This document shows, one piece after another, positions 8,175 through 16,181 of a stretch of 27,671 bases of DNA. The stretch comes from UBA6197 sp047638075 (GTDB taxonomy: Bacteria > Pseudomonadota > Alphaproteobacteria > Rhodobacterales > Rhodobacteraceae). The DNA lies in contig NZ_JBLJBV010000081.1 in assembly GCF_047638075.1 (NCBI RefSeq), forward strand, positions 1 to 27,671. Direction: 5' to 3'. Numbering within the stretch: position 1 is the stretch's first letter; every line of letters starts with the position of its first letter. The notes below the pieces were generated by a model. It was not told the DNA's origin, did no database searches, and saw only the letters and a program-made list of their open reading frames with translations. The position numbers and the translations under genes were made by a program.

Positions 8175-8633
8175 TCATTCGTCCACCACCGCAAACAGAT
8201 GGGGCACAGCCGGGCAGGGTTTAAGCCCATTGTTCACCACGTCAGCCAGGGTCGTCTGATGCAAGAACACATAGACCTGCGCCGACAGGCTTTCCCATAG
8301 CCGGTTTGATAGTGACTGAGCACGGCTGCCCGAAATACCACCCGTTGCCCCTGCCCCCACATGCAGCGCACTGACGGTTTCATCGACCGCCTCAAAAACC
8401 TCGCTGATGCGGATGTCCGCAAGATCGCGGGCCAAGCGATAACCGCCTCCGGGACCGCGCACCGAAGTTACCAGTTCAGCCCGGCGCAGCCTTACAAAAA
8501 GCTGCTCCAGATACGGCAGTGAAATATCCTGCCGTTTGGAAATCGCGGCCAGCGATGTCATATGATCATCCCCCACCGTTGCCAGATCGACCAGTGCCAC
8601 CATTGCGTAGCGACCCTTGGTTGAAAGCTTCAT
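8175..8633 (-). CDS. iscR: Rrf2-family transcriptional regulator IscR, single-cysteine type
   Basis: The 152-residue protein has an Rrf2-type winged helix: MKLSTKGRYAMVALVDLA, ISLPYLEQLFVRLRRAELV, and the wing VRGPGGGYRL at 58-67. The second half aligns well with E. coli IscR (VDETVSAL..., RLWESLSAQVYVFL, TLADVVNNG). However, the three cluster-ligating cysteines of E. coli IscR are absent: the region at 90-105 reads HVGAGATGGISGSRAQ. The only cysteine is C140, in LKPCPAV. Cysteine-poor IscR is known from Rhodobacter sphaeroides, where it represses Fe-S genes and still binds a cluster in an unusual way. ATG at 8633 is preceded by AGAAGGG at suitable distance; a longer upstream frame lacks conservation. 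First gene of the suf operon and probably its regulator. Confidence 0.93.
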   Translation of the reverse strand: MKLSTKGRYAMVALVDLATVGDDHMTSLAAISKRQDISLPYLEQLFVRLRRAELVTSVRGPGGGYRLARDLADIRISEVFEAVDETVSALHVGAGATGGISGSRAQSLSNRLWESLSAQVYVFLHQTTLADVVNNGLKPCPAVPHLFAVVDE

Positions 8634-8658
8634 GCCTAATCCCTTCTCTACCCGCCCC

Positions 8659-8679
8659 TGCATCATCCTAAGATGTGCA
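8659..8679 (-). promoter_or_regulatory. Imperfect inverted repeat upstream of iscR (candidate operator)
   Basis: TGCATCATC-CTAA-GATGTGCA forms a dyad with a one-base bulge, 26 to 46 bases before the iscR ATG. This is where an autoregulatory operator or promoter element would lie. I cannot match it to an established IscR box, so the assignment is tentative. The divergent intergenic region (8634-8840) must also hold the promoter of the hydrolase gene; no clear -35/-10 pair stood out. Confidence 0.3.
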
Positions 8680-8840
8680 GAACCATAGCAGAGCATTGAC
8701 GTCGCGCGGAAGGCCGCTTAACTCACTTCCACCCGGCAACCCGGCATCCCGCCGTGGTTGGACCCGTCCTAGGGTGTCTGAGTGAAACCGTCAAGTATGG
8801 TATTGCAAGGACCCCCGCGAGATAAAAGCAGGCGAGACCC

Positions 8841-9500
8841 ATGCCCGAAGTGATTTTTCCCGGCCCCGAGGGGCGCCTTGAAGGCCGCTACCACCCGCAG
8901 GCCGCGCCCGATGCCCCCATTGCAATCATCTTGCACCCCGATCCGCAATTTGGCGGCACGATGAACAACCGCGTGGTCTATAATCTGCACTACGCCTTCC
9001 ATAAGCTCGGCTTTACCGTGCTGCGTTTCAACTTTCGCGGTGTGGGGCGCAGCCAGGGCGAATATGATCAGGGCATTGGCGAATTGTCCGATGCCGCCTC
9101 GGCGCTGGATTACCTGCAAACGATGAATCCCAACTCCAAGCATTGCTGGGTTGCAGGGTTCAGTTTCGGGGCCTGGATCGGGATGCAGCTTTTGATGCGC
9201 CGCCCTGAAATCACCGGCTTCATCTCTGTTGCGCCCCCGGCAAACATGTATGACTTTTCGTTCCTTGCGCCTTGCCCTGCCTCAGGTCTGATCATCAACG
9301 GCAGCGCTGACCGTGTCGCGCCGCCAAAAGATACCGCGAACCTGGTCGCCAAACTGCGCGAGCAAAAGGGCATTACCGTAACCCATGAGCAGGTCGAGGG
9401 TGCGGATCACTTCTTCAAGGACGAAGACGCCCATATGAAGCCGATGATCGAGACGGTGCAAAGCTATGTCAAACGCCGTCTGACCGAAGGGTCGCGCTGA
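8841..9500 (+). CDS. Alpha/beta hydrolase (COG2945-like)
   Basis: The 219-residue protein has the compact alpha/beta hydrolase fold. It starts with PEVIFPGPEGRLEGRY, followed by the strand IAIILHPDPQFGGTMNN (oxyanion region), RFNFRGVGRSQGEY, the nucleophile elbow GFSFGAW with the catalytic serine, and a C-terminal GADHFF carrying the catalytic histidine. An acid in GSADRVAPP completes the triad. This arrangement is that of small cytoplasmic esterase-like proteins of unknown substrate. ATG at 8841 follows an AGGCGAG ribosome site. It is the first gene of a tight four-gene group with the small protein at 9504, the HD protein at 9728 and the small protein at 10319. Confidence 0.88.
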   Translation: MPEVIFPGPEGRLEGRYHPQAAPDAPIAIILHPDPQFGGTMNNRVVYNLHYAFHKLGFTVLRFNFRGVGRSQGEYDQGIGELSDAASALDYLQTMNPNSKHCWVAGFSFGAWIGMQLLMRRPEITGFISVAPPANMYDFSFLAPCPASGLIINGSADRVAPPKDTANLVAKLREQKGITVTHEQVEGADHFFKDEDAHMKPMIETVQSYVKRRLTEGSR

Positions 9501-9503
9501 TCC

Positions 9504-9731
9504 ATGGCGCTGATCGACGATCTGGCGGATGCCCTCGCGCGTGACACTCTGGCGCTGATGGAAGAGACCGGCGAGGAACGGTTGTTCATGCAGGTCTCAA
9601 AGGCGATCGGAACGCTGTCCCCCACCGTCGAGGAGGCGTTCCTGACCGCGATCAGGATCCGTCAGGCGGAAGCGAGAGGCCGCAAATACCTGGAGCAGGC
9701 CGCCGCCAACTTTCGCAAGGCACCGAAATGA
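9504..9731 (+). CDS. Small conserved-looking helical protein, unknown function
   Basis: This 75-residue protein is mostly alpha-helical and charged (LADALARDTLALMEETGEERLF, VEEAFLTAIRIRQAEARGRKYLEQ). It has no signal peptide or membrane segment. It begins 3 bases after the hydrolase stop and overlaps the next gene by 4 bases (ATGA), so it is clearly part of the operon and probably real. I do not recognise a named family. It may be a partner of the hydrolase or of the HD protein, but nothing in the sequence decides this. Confidence 0.75.
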   Translation: MALIDDLADALARDTLALMEETGEERLFMQVSKAIGTLSPTVEEAFLTAIRIRQAEARGRKYLEQAAANFRKAPK

Positions 9732-10318
9732 CCGACCGGCTGGAGGCGCAGTTTGCCTTTCTGATGGAGGCGGACCGGTTGAAGCATGTGTTGCGCGCAA
9801 CCAGCCTGGTCGATGGATCACGGCGCGAAAACTCGGCAGAGCATAGTTGGCATCTGGCGCTTTACGCCATGATTCTGGCCGATCAGGCGGCCCCGGGTGT
9901 TGACATCAACCGGGTCGTCAAAATGCTGATCCTTCACGATCTGGTTGAGATTGACGTGGGCGATGTACCCATCCATTCGGCCAATGGCACGGTCCATGGA
10001 TCTGCAGAAATCCATGCCGCAGAGTTGCAGGCGGCAGAACGGATATTCGGGCTTCTTCCCAATGACCTGCGCGATGATCTTCGCGCATTGTGGGAAGAGT
10101 TCGAGGCGGCTGAAACCGCTGACGCGGTCTTTGCCAAATCGCTGGACCGGGTGCAGCCGGTGATGCATAACGTCGCCTTGGGTGGCGGCACCTGGCCGGC
10201 CTTTGATGTCACCGCCGAACAGCTTGAAACCCGCGTCGGCGCAAAGGTTGCGCGCGGCGCCCCCGGCCTTTGGCCCTGGGTGCGCGCCAAAACGCGGGCC
10301 TACTTTACCGAGGATTGA
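9728..10318 (+). CDS. HD-domain phosphohydrolase, YfbR-like (5'-deoxynucleotidase type)
   Basis: The 196-residue protein carries the metal-binding HD signature. H39 lies in RENSAEHSWHLALYA, the H70-D71 pair in MLILHDLVEIDVGD, and D140 in KSLDRVQPVMHN. This spacing of H, HD and D is that of the YfbR/YGK1 family, which removes phosphate from deoxynucleoside monophosphates, usually dependent on a divalent metal. Length is typical. It starts inside the stop of the preceding gene (ATGA) and is followed without a gap by the next gene (TGAATG), so the three are translationally coupled. Substrate range is inferred from the family only. Confidence 0.88.
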   Translation: MTDRLEAQFAFLMEADRLKHVLRATSLVDGSRRENSAEHSWHLALYAMILADQAAPGVDINRVVKMLILHDLVEIDVGDVPIHSANGTVHGSAEIHAAELQAAERIFGLLPNDLRDDLRALWEEFEAAETADAVFAKSLDRVQPVMHNVALGGGTWPAFDVTAEQLETRVGAKVARGAPGLWPWVRAKTRAYFTED

Positions 10319-10654
10319 ATGACACAATACCGGCAAGACCTGACCGACAGCGCGCTCAGCACGCTTTTGAACGAAGAGCCCGTGAAGGTAACTTCACTGG
10401 AGGATCTGGCGCATCTGGCCTCACGCCTGCCAGCGCTTGGCGAATGGGTCCATTCAATGGAGGTGAACGAGCATCGCGGCGAAAAGGTGGTCGGCAGGAT
10501 CGACTTTGCGATCATGGGGCTTGACGGCGAGGACGACTGGGACACCCCGCTTGAGCCGTCGCGGATGCGCGCCTTGCTGGAAGACAAGATCACCCGGATG
10601 CGGGCCTCGGGGTTGACGTTCAGCTTTGATCTGTGGATGGGCGAACTGGCTTGA
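10319..10654 (+). CDS. Small cytoplasmic protein of unknown function
   Basis: The 111-residue acidic protein has helix-rich parts (ALSTLLNEEPVKV, EDLAHLASRLPALGEWVHSMEV) and the segment KVVGRIDFAIMGLDGEDDWDTPLEPSRMRALLEDKI. It has no signal peptide or membrane span. The ATG directly follows the TGA of the HD gene, so the two are coupled. I do not recognise the family. The codon use resembles that of neighbouring core genes, which supports a real gene. A 96-base gap follows before icd, which probably has its own promoter there. Confidence 0.7.
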   Translation: MTQYRQDLTDSALSTLLNEEPVKVTSLEDLAHLASRLPALGEWVHSMEVNEHRGEKVVGRIDFAIMGLDGEDDWDTPLEPSRMRALLEDKITRMRASGLTFSFDLWMGELA

Positions 10655-10750
10655 GCGCCTTTTCGGTATACAACCGCATACCGCCCTTCCCAAAGACCCG
10701 CCATTACGCTATGACCACCGCAACCGAATCTCAAACCGCATGAGGGCGCA

Positions 10751-11965
10751 ATGTCGAAGATCAAGGTAGCCAACCCCGTTGTCGAACTGGACGGCGATGA
10801 AATGACCCGGATCATCTGGGATTTCATCAAGAAAAAATTGATCCTGCCCTATCTGGATCTGGACCTGAAATACTACGACCTGGGCATCGAGGAACGCGAC
10901 CGGACCAACGACCAGATCACCATCGACAGCGCCGAAGCGATCAAGAAATACGGCGTTGGCGTCAAATGCGCCACAATCACCCCGGATGAAGCACGGGTCG
11001 AGGAATTTGGCCTCAAACAGATGTGGAAATCGCCAAACGGCACGATCCGCAACATTCTGGGCGGCGTGATTTTCCGCGAACCGATCATCTGCAAGAACGT
11101 GCCGCGGCTGGTGCCGGGCTGGACCCAGCCGATCGTCGTGGGTCGCCACGCCTTTGGCGACCAATACCGCGCCACCGATTTCCGCTTTCCCGGCAAAGGC
11201 AAACTGACACTGAAGTTCGTCGGTGAGGATGGCACGGTGATCGAGCGTGACGTCTACGACGCGCCGTCGGCTGGTGTCGTGATGGGTATGTACAACCTTG
11301 ACGATTCAATCATCGACTTTGCACGCTCGTCCTTGAATTATGGTTTGTTGAAAGGGTGGCCGGTCTATCTGTCGACCAAAAATACCATCCTCAAGGCCTA
11401 TGACGGGCGTTTCAAGGACCTGTTCCAGAAGGTTTATGAAGAAGAATTCGAAGAGCAATTCAAGAAAGCCGGCATTCATTACGAACACCGTCTGATCGAC
11501 GATATGGTTGCATCGGCGATGAAATGGTCGGGCGGCTATGTCTGGGCATGCAAGAACTATGACGGCGACGTGCAGTCCGATACCGTCGCGCAGGGCTTTG
11601 GCAGCCTTGGCCTGATGACGTCGGTGCTGATGACCCCCGATGGAAAAACGGTCGAGGCAGAAGCCGCCCATGGCACCGTGACCCGCCACTACCGCGAACA
11701 TCAGAAGGGCAAGGCCACCTCGACCAACTCGATCGCGTCGATCTTTGCCTGGACCGGCGGGTTGAAGCATCGTGCCAAGCTGGATGACAACGCCGCACTT
11801 GCCCGTTTTGTCGATACGCTCGAAAAAGTCACCGTGCAGGCAGTTGAGGATGGTCACATGACCAAAGACCTCGCGCTGCTGATCGGACCGGATCAGAAAT
11901 GGCTGACCACGATGGGTTACCTTGAAAAGGTTGATGAATACCTTGGCAAAGCCCTGAAAGGCTGA
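10751..11965 (+). CDS. icd: NADP-dependent isocitrate dehydrogenase
   Basis: The 404-residue enzyme oxidatively decarboxylates isocitrate to 2-oxoglutarate in the TCA cycle, producing NADPH. It is the eukaryote-like homodimeric type II form common in alphaproteobacteria. Visible motifs are VVELDGDEMTRIIW at the N-terminus, the substrate-binding SPNGTIRNILGG (about 94-105), the metal-binding IDDMVASAMKWSGGYVWACKNYDGDVQSD, and the NADP-region AAHGTVTRHYREHQKG. The ATG is preceded by GAGGGCG. It stands alone on its transcript end, with a strong terminator 20 bases downstream. Confidence 0.97.
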   Translation: MSKIKVANPVVELDGDEMTRIIWDFIKKKLILPYLDLDLKYYDLGIEERDRTNDQITIDSAEAIKKYGVGVKCATITPDEARVEEFGLKQMWKSPNGTIRNILGGVIFREPIICKNVPRLVPGWTQPIVVGRHAFGDQYRATDFRFPGKGKLTLKFVGEDGTVIERDVYDAPSAGVVMGMYNLDDSIIDFARSSLNYGLLKGWPVYLSTKNTILKAYDGRFKDLFQKVYEEEFEEQFKKAGIHYEHRLIDDMVASAMKWSGGYVWACKNYDGDVQSDTVAQGFGSLGLMTSVLMTPDGKTVEAEAAHGTVTRHYREHQKGKATSTNSIASIFAWTGGLKHRAKLDDNAALARFVDTLEKVTVQAVEDGHMTKDLALLIGPDQKWLTTMGYLEKVDEYLGKALKG

Positions 11966-11985
11966 GCGTTCCAATACCCACACCC

Positions 11986-12016
11986 AAAGGGCCGGCGCAA
12001 CAGCCGGCCCTTTTTG
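11986..12016 (+). terminator. Rho-independent terminator of icd
   Basis: An 11-bp perfect stem (AAAGGGCCGGC at 11986-11996 with GCCGGCCCTTT at 12003-12013) and a six-base GCAACA loop are followed by T residues. The stem's A-rich 5' flank may also let it act for transcripts of the convergent ABC permease gene (ending at 12126), though that gene is over 100 bases away. Confidence 0.9.
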
Positions 12017-12125
12017 CTTTCCGGGCTCTTGCTGATTTCAGCGTCCGGGCAGGTTATCCTCCAACCTACGCCTGACCGTAATCAGGGATCTGCCCCTTTT
12101 CCCGTTGATGGCATTGGCCACACCA

Positions 12126-13802
12126 CTATTGCGCAGCACGCGCGCGCAGTGCGCTTAGAATACCCCTCATAAGCAGCAATGATACCGCAACAATCGCCAT
12201 GACGCAGGTCGAGAATGCCGCAGCCTGCGCCGTTCTGCCGGAATCATCCAAACGCATGATCGTAACGGCCGCCACACTCAGATCGGGTGTCGTCAGGAAA
12301 ATCACCGCTGACAAGGTAACCATCGAACGCATGAACAAAAAGAACAGCACCGACACCAGCATTGGCATCATGAAGGGGGCTATGACGTTGCGCGCAATGC
12401 GTGCCCTGCCCGCCCCAAGGCTTGTTGCGGCTTCCTCCAACGCCTCGGGAAACTGCTGAAAGCCAGTCTGGATCGTCAAAAACGCCTGAGTGTGGTAGTG
12501 GTAAAAATTCACGACAATGATCAACGTGGCGGTGCCGTAAAGCAGATAAAGCGGCGTCGCGGGTGAGTTGAACGTCAGAATATAGGCAAGACCCAGCACC
12601 ATACCCGGCACTGCGGCAGGCATGGCGGCCAGCACCTGCAAGGGCCGCGCGATCATCGCCGGGGCCCGGCGCAGGCCGATGCCAAGCGCAAATACGCCAA
12701 CCGTTCCGAATACCGCAGCAAATACCGATACATAGATCGTGATCCACAACGATGAATATCCCCCCGCCAGCGTGATCGTGTAGTTTTTCAACGTCAGCGT
12801 GAAATTATAGGGCCAAAGCTTTACAAAGCTGGCATAGACCACCGTAAAAATCACCGCAGCAGAGGCCGCCGAGATCAAAAAGCAAAGCACCCCAACCGGA
12901 ATGTCGCGTATCGCCAGAAAAACCGGTCTGAAGGGTTGGATATCCGTGCTTTTGCCACCGCGCATGCGCCGCGATGCCTGACGTTCGATATAGTAGGACA
13001 GAACCGTTGGCAGCAGCAGGATGATGCCGATCACCGCCCCCATATTGAAATTACGCCGCCCCACAACCTGACGATAAATCTCGGTAGCCAGAACCGAGTA
13101 ATCGCCACCGATCACGGCAGCGTTACCAAAATCGGTAATCGTTATGGTAAACACCACGAATGTCGCGCTGAGAATGCCGAATTTGGCGGCCGGCAGGGTC
13201 AGGTCGCGAAACTGCCGAAGAGGGCGCGTGCCCATGACCTCGGCCGCCTCATAGATACGCGCATCCAAAAGCATCAGGGCCGCGCCGATAATCATCACCG
13301 CCTGCGGCAGCGCGTAGAACGTATTGGCGATCAAAAGCCCCCAAAAGCCATAAATCTCAATCTCGATACCCAGCATACGGCTGATGATGCCGTTGCGGCC
13401 CAAAAGGAAAATCAACCCCAGCCCCTGCACCAGGGAGGGCGCCAGCAGCGGCAATAAAATTGCGCTGCGGATCAGCCATTTGCCCGGCAGGCTGCAACGG
13501 TAAAGCCCCATTGCAACGATAAAGCCGCCCGCAACCGAAATCACCGTAGTGGCTGCCGTCATAAGAAGCGAATGAGAGGTGGCGCGCCAAAACCCGCGTG
13601 TAGCCAGAACTTCGGCATAGTTGCCAAACCCATAACTACCGTCGCCCTGGGTGATCGAGCGAAGGAACACGATAACCATCGGATAGGCGAAAAACAGCAA
13701 AAGCCCAAGAAACGGCAAAATGACACAGGCCGCAATGAACAGCCTGTCGGCATCAAATGCGCGGCGGCGCGGCAAAGTGGGGTCCGTGGCCGCAGACGTC
13801 AT
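12126..13802 (-). CDS. ABC transporter permease, 2-aminoethylphosphonate / Fe3+-type fused permease
   Basis: The 558-residue inner-membrane protein has two homologous halves, each with about six transmembrane helices, as in the fused permeases of the iron/aminoethylphosphonate importer group (TIGR03262-like). Each half has the EAA loop that contacts the ATPase: EAAEVMGTRPLRQFRDLTLPAA (about 186-207) and EALEEAATSLGAGRARIARNV (about 455-475). The gene overlaps the ATPase gene by four bases (ATGA), so both subunits are made together. It is the last gene of the six-gene cluster and stops with TAG. Substrate specificity cannot be read from the permease; the binding protein points to an aminophosphonate-like molecule. 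Confidence 0.9.
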   Translation of the reverse strand: MTSAATDPTLPRRRAFDADRLFIAACVILPFLGLLLFFAYPMVIVFLRSITQGDGSYGFGNYAEVLATRGFWRATSHSLLMTAATTVISVAGGFIVAMGLYRCSLPGKWLIRSAILLPLLAPSLVQGLGLIFLLGRNGIISRMLGIEIEIYGFWGLLIANTFYALPQAVMIIGAALMLLDARIYEAAEVMGTRPLRQFRDLTLPAAKFGILSATFVVFTITITDFGNAAVIGGDYSVLATEIYRQVVGRRNFNMGAVIGIILLLPTVLSYYIERQASRRMRGGKSTDIQPFRPVFLAIRDIPVGVLCFLISAASAAVIFTVVYASFVKLWPYNFTLTLKNYTITLAGGYSSLWITIYVSVFAAVFGTVGVFALGIGLRRAPAMIARPLQVLAAMPAAVPGMVLGLAYILTFNSPATPLYLLYGTATLIIVVNFYHYHTQAFLTIQTGFQQFPEALEEAATSLGAGRARIARNVIAPFMMPMLVSVLFFLFMRSMVTLSAVIFLTTPDLSVAAVTIMRLDDSGRTAQAAAFSTCVMAIVAVSLLLMRGILSALRARAAQ

Positions 13803-14821
13803 TTCACAGGCCCGTCGCTGTCATCGGCAACCCAGGAGCAATCCTCGGGGCGGATCGTCAGGCGCACTGCCTGCCCCTTTTCCATTGCAACACGCCCCGA
13901 CACTTCGGCCACCAGCGGGCCTGCGGGACTATCAAGCCCGATGCGGCGCAGATTGCCCAGAAACTCGATTTCCCTGATCCGCGATGTGCCCGATGTATCG
14001 GGTTGCAGCGCGATTTGCTCTGGCCGGATACAGGCCAGATAGCGGCCCTGGCGCGGTTGCCCCGCAAGAAGCGCGGGCATCAGGTTTTTCAACGCCTCTG
14101 GCGCGATCAGATTGCTTATGCCCATAAAAGCAGCCACAAAACTGGTTTTTGGGGATAAATAAAGCTGCTCTGGCGTGCCGGACTGGACGATCGCGCCACC
14201 ACGCATGCAAATAATCTTGTCAGCCAGCGCCAGCGCCTCTTCCTGATCATGGGTGACCATCAAGGTTGGAATGCCCAGCGATTTTTGCAACGCGTGGATC
14301 TCGGTGCGCAATTCCACCCTTACCTTGGCATCCAGCGCCGAAAGCGGCTCATCCAGCAACAGCAAGCGCGGGTCGACCGCGATAGCGCGTGCCAGTGCTA
14401 CGCGCTGTTGTTGGCCGCCAGACAGTTGGCCCGGATAGCTATCAGCCAGTTGCGGCAGTTTGATAAGCTCAAGCAGGTCAGACACACGGGCGCGTATGTC
14501 AGCCCTGCCCTTGCCACGAATTTTCAGCCCATACCCCACATTCTGCGCAACAGTCATGTCTGGAAACAGCGAATAGGACTGAAAAACAATGCCAAACCCG
14601 CGCTTGCGGGCAGGCACCGCTGAAAGGTCGGCCCCTTCAAGCAGGATCTTGCCAGAGTTGAAATCCGTCAGCCCCGCAATCAGCCGCAGCAACGTCGTCT
14701 TGCCGCAGCCGCTAGGGCCCAGCAGGCAAACAAACTGGCCCGCGTCGATAGACATGGATACCCCATCAAGGGCAGTGAACGCGCCATACTTCTTGGTCGC
14801 GTCGCGAACGTCGAGATACAT
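13799..14821 (-). CDS. ABC transporter ATP-binding protein, aminophosphonate/iron type
   Basis: The 340-residue ATPase powers the importer. Walker A is GPSGCGKT at 35-42, the Q-loop is Q81 in VFQSYSLFPD, the signature is LSGGQQQR at 133-140, Walker B is LLLLDEPLSALD (about 153-164) and the H-loop is H191 in MVTHDQEEAL. A C-terminal TOBE-like domain follows from about 240 (RYLACIRPEQIAL, AVRLTIRPEDC). I start at ATG 14821 (MYLDVRDATKKYG), where the homology begins; a GTG 33 bases upstream would add an unrelated leader. It lies 71 bases after the binding-protein gene and overlaps the permease start. Confidence 0.93.
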   Translation of the reverse strand: MYLDVRDATKKYGAFTALDGVSMSIDAGQFVCLLGPSGCGKTTLLRLIAGLTDFNSGKILLEGADLSAVPARKRGFGIVFQSYSLFPDMTVAQNVGYGLKIRGKGRADIRARVSDLLELIKLPQLADSYPGQLSGGQQQRVALARAIAVDPRLLLLDEPLSALDAKVRVELRTEIHALQKSLGIPTLMVTHDQEEALALADKIICMRGGAIVQSGTPEQLYLSPKTSFVAAFMGISNLIAPEALKNLMPALLAGQPRQGRYLACIRPEQIALQPDTSGTSRIREIEFLGNLRRIGLDSPAGPLVAEVSGRVAMEKGQAVRLTIRPEDCSWVADDSDGPVK

Positions 14822-14892
14822 TGGAACCCCGTGATGTTGGTCAGAAAACGGCACCCGACCCTTTGGCCGGGTGCGTGCGATCAGGCGGCGTG

Positions 14893-15888
14893 TCAGCGCC
14901 CGAACTTTTCCTTCCAGGTGTCAAGGATCTCGCTTTGATGCGCGGCCGACTCTGCAAAGTCCTGCTTGGCAAGGATCGTGCCCAGATCACGCGGAACCCC
15001 GGCTGCAATGGTGCTTTCGGCAGGTTCCACGCCCGGAATGGTGATCAGGATCTTGAACTGGCTGTAATGGCTGGCTGCATCTGCTGTCAGCAGCCAATCC
15101 ATAAAGCGCTTGACGTCTTCCTTGTTGTCAGAGGCCTTCATCAGGCCGGCTGCCTCCAGTTCATAGCCGGTGCCCTCTTGCGGGAACACCACGGCCAGCG
15201 GGTAACCGGCCTCGATGGACTGGATCCCGGTGATCGCCAGTGAAATGCCAACGGTATATTCACCAGCCCGCGCCGATTTGCACGGTTTTGAGCCAGACGA
15301 GGTATATTGTGCGATATTCTTGTCAACGCGCTCAAGCTGTGCCCACCCCTCCTCATCGCCCAAGGTTTGCAAAAGCGAAATGACATGCAGATACCCCGTG
15401 CCCGACGATGTGGGATCGGGCATCAATATTTCATCCTTGAAGGCGGGGTTTTCCAGATCCTTCCAGCTTTTCGGCATCGGAAGACCCTTGGCTGCCAGCC
15501 GTTCGGTATTCACGCAAAAGGTGCCCATATAACCGGTGGGTGCAAACCAACGGTTCTCTGGGTCGCGGTAGCGGGCATCCAGAACTTCGCCGCCTTTCAC
15601 CACATAGGGTTCAAGTTGGTCGATGATCTGCGGGTCCATCGTCGCAGTGATCGCCTGCCCCCAGAGCATGTCAGCCTGCGGGTTGGCCGCCTCGGCAATC
15701 AGGCGCGCGGCCAGCGTGCCGGTGGAAAGGCGCAACACATTGATCTTCAGATCTGGTAGCGCCTGTTCAGCGGCGGCGACATAATCGGCAATCTCGTCTT
15801 CCTCATAGGCGGTGTAGACGGTGATTTCACCCGCCAGCGAAGGCAATGCCACCGCAAGTGCGGCTAGCGACAGCGCGGTCGTTTTCAT
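14893..15888 (-). CDS. Periplasmic substrate-binding protein, 2-aminoethylphosphonate-type ABC importer
   Basis: The protein of about 331 residues has a signal peptide (MKTTALSLAALAVALPSLAG) followed by the mature start EITVYTAYEEDE. It belongs to the cluster of iron/aminoethylphosphonate binding proteins (TIGR03261-like). Blocks supporting this are STGTLAARLIAEAANPQADMLWG, MPDPTSSGTGYLHV, YTSSGSKPCKSARAGEYTVGIS and VFPQEGTGYELEA. The SGSKPCK...GE..VGIS block is very close to that in 2-aminoethylphosphonate binders. ATG at 15888 is given, but the best ribosome site (GGGAGG at 15911-15906) is 17 bases away and only 5 bases from an in-frame TTG at 15900; TTG may be the true start, adding four residues. 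A perfect palindrome lies just upstream (15926-15940). Confidence 0.9.
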   Translation of the reverse strand: MKTTALSLAALAVALPSLAGEITVYTAYEEDEIADYVAAAEQALPDLKINVLRLSTGTLAARLIAEAANPQADMLWGQAITATMDPQIIDQLEPYVVKGGEVLDARYRDPENRWFAPTGYMGTFCVNTERLAAKGLPMPKSWKDLENPAFKDEILMPDPTSSGTGYLHVISLLQTLGDEEGWAQLERVDKNIAQYTSSGSKPCKSARAGEYTVGISLAITGIQSIEAGYPLAVVFPQEGTGYELEAAGLMKASDNKEDVKRFMDWLLTADAASHYSQFKILITIPGVEPAESTIAAGVPRDLGTILAKQDFAESAAHQSEILDTWKEKFGR

Positions 15889-15925
15889 GAAATTGGTCAA
15901 GATTTCCTCCCTTTTGGTTCTGCAC

Positions 15926-15940
15926 GTCAAACCGTTTGAC
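15926..15940 (-). promoter_or_regulatory. Perfect palindrome GTCAAAC-C-GTTTGAC upstream of the binding-protein gene
   Basis: Seven bases are repeated in inverted orientation around a single central C. The site ends 15 bases before the GGGAGG ribosome site of the binding-protein gene, a typical operator location. A second dyad, ACCAGT-CTTGGA-ACTGGT, lies at 16085-16102. The 293-base gap between the phosphatase and transporter genes holds no convincing coding sequence, so it probably carries a second promoter and operators. Which regulator binds is unknown. Confidence 0.45.
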
Positions 15941-16181
15941 CCGCAGCAGTTTTTAGATTTTTCTTCGGCCAGAATGCGTAGTTGCAACGGTTGGCCGCGT
16001 ACTCTTTGCGAGTAGATGTCAGGATTGTCCCATACCCTACACTTGTCCATAACTTTTTGCATTCTGTCCCGGTGCTTGCATCAAACCAGTCTTGGAACTG
16101 GTCCCCAAAAAAGCGCATCCTTTCAAGATATTGCAACCACAGGGGTTTTCATCTCATACCGCGCGATCTGTGGCTGCCGTA

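Noticed and set aside
12017..12125. Separate terminator for the ABC permease (GGGCAG ... CTGCCC before CCTTTT)
   Set aside because: The arms are separated by more than 40 bases, so the hairpin is not credible; the icd terminator may serve both directions.
15927..16136. A 69-codon minus-strand open frame between the phosphatase and binding-protein genes
   Set aside because: It has no recognisable family, lies in a region with several dyads and a ribosome site for the next gene, and its composition differs from neighbouring genes; it is more likely regulatory DNA.
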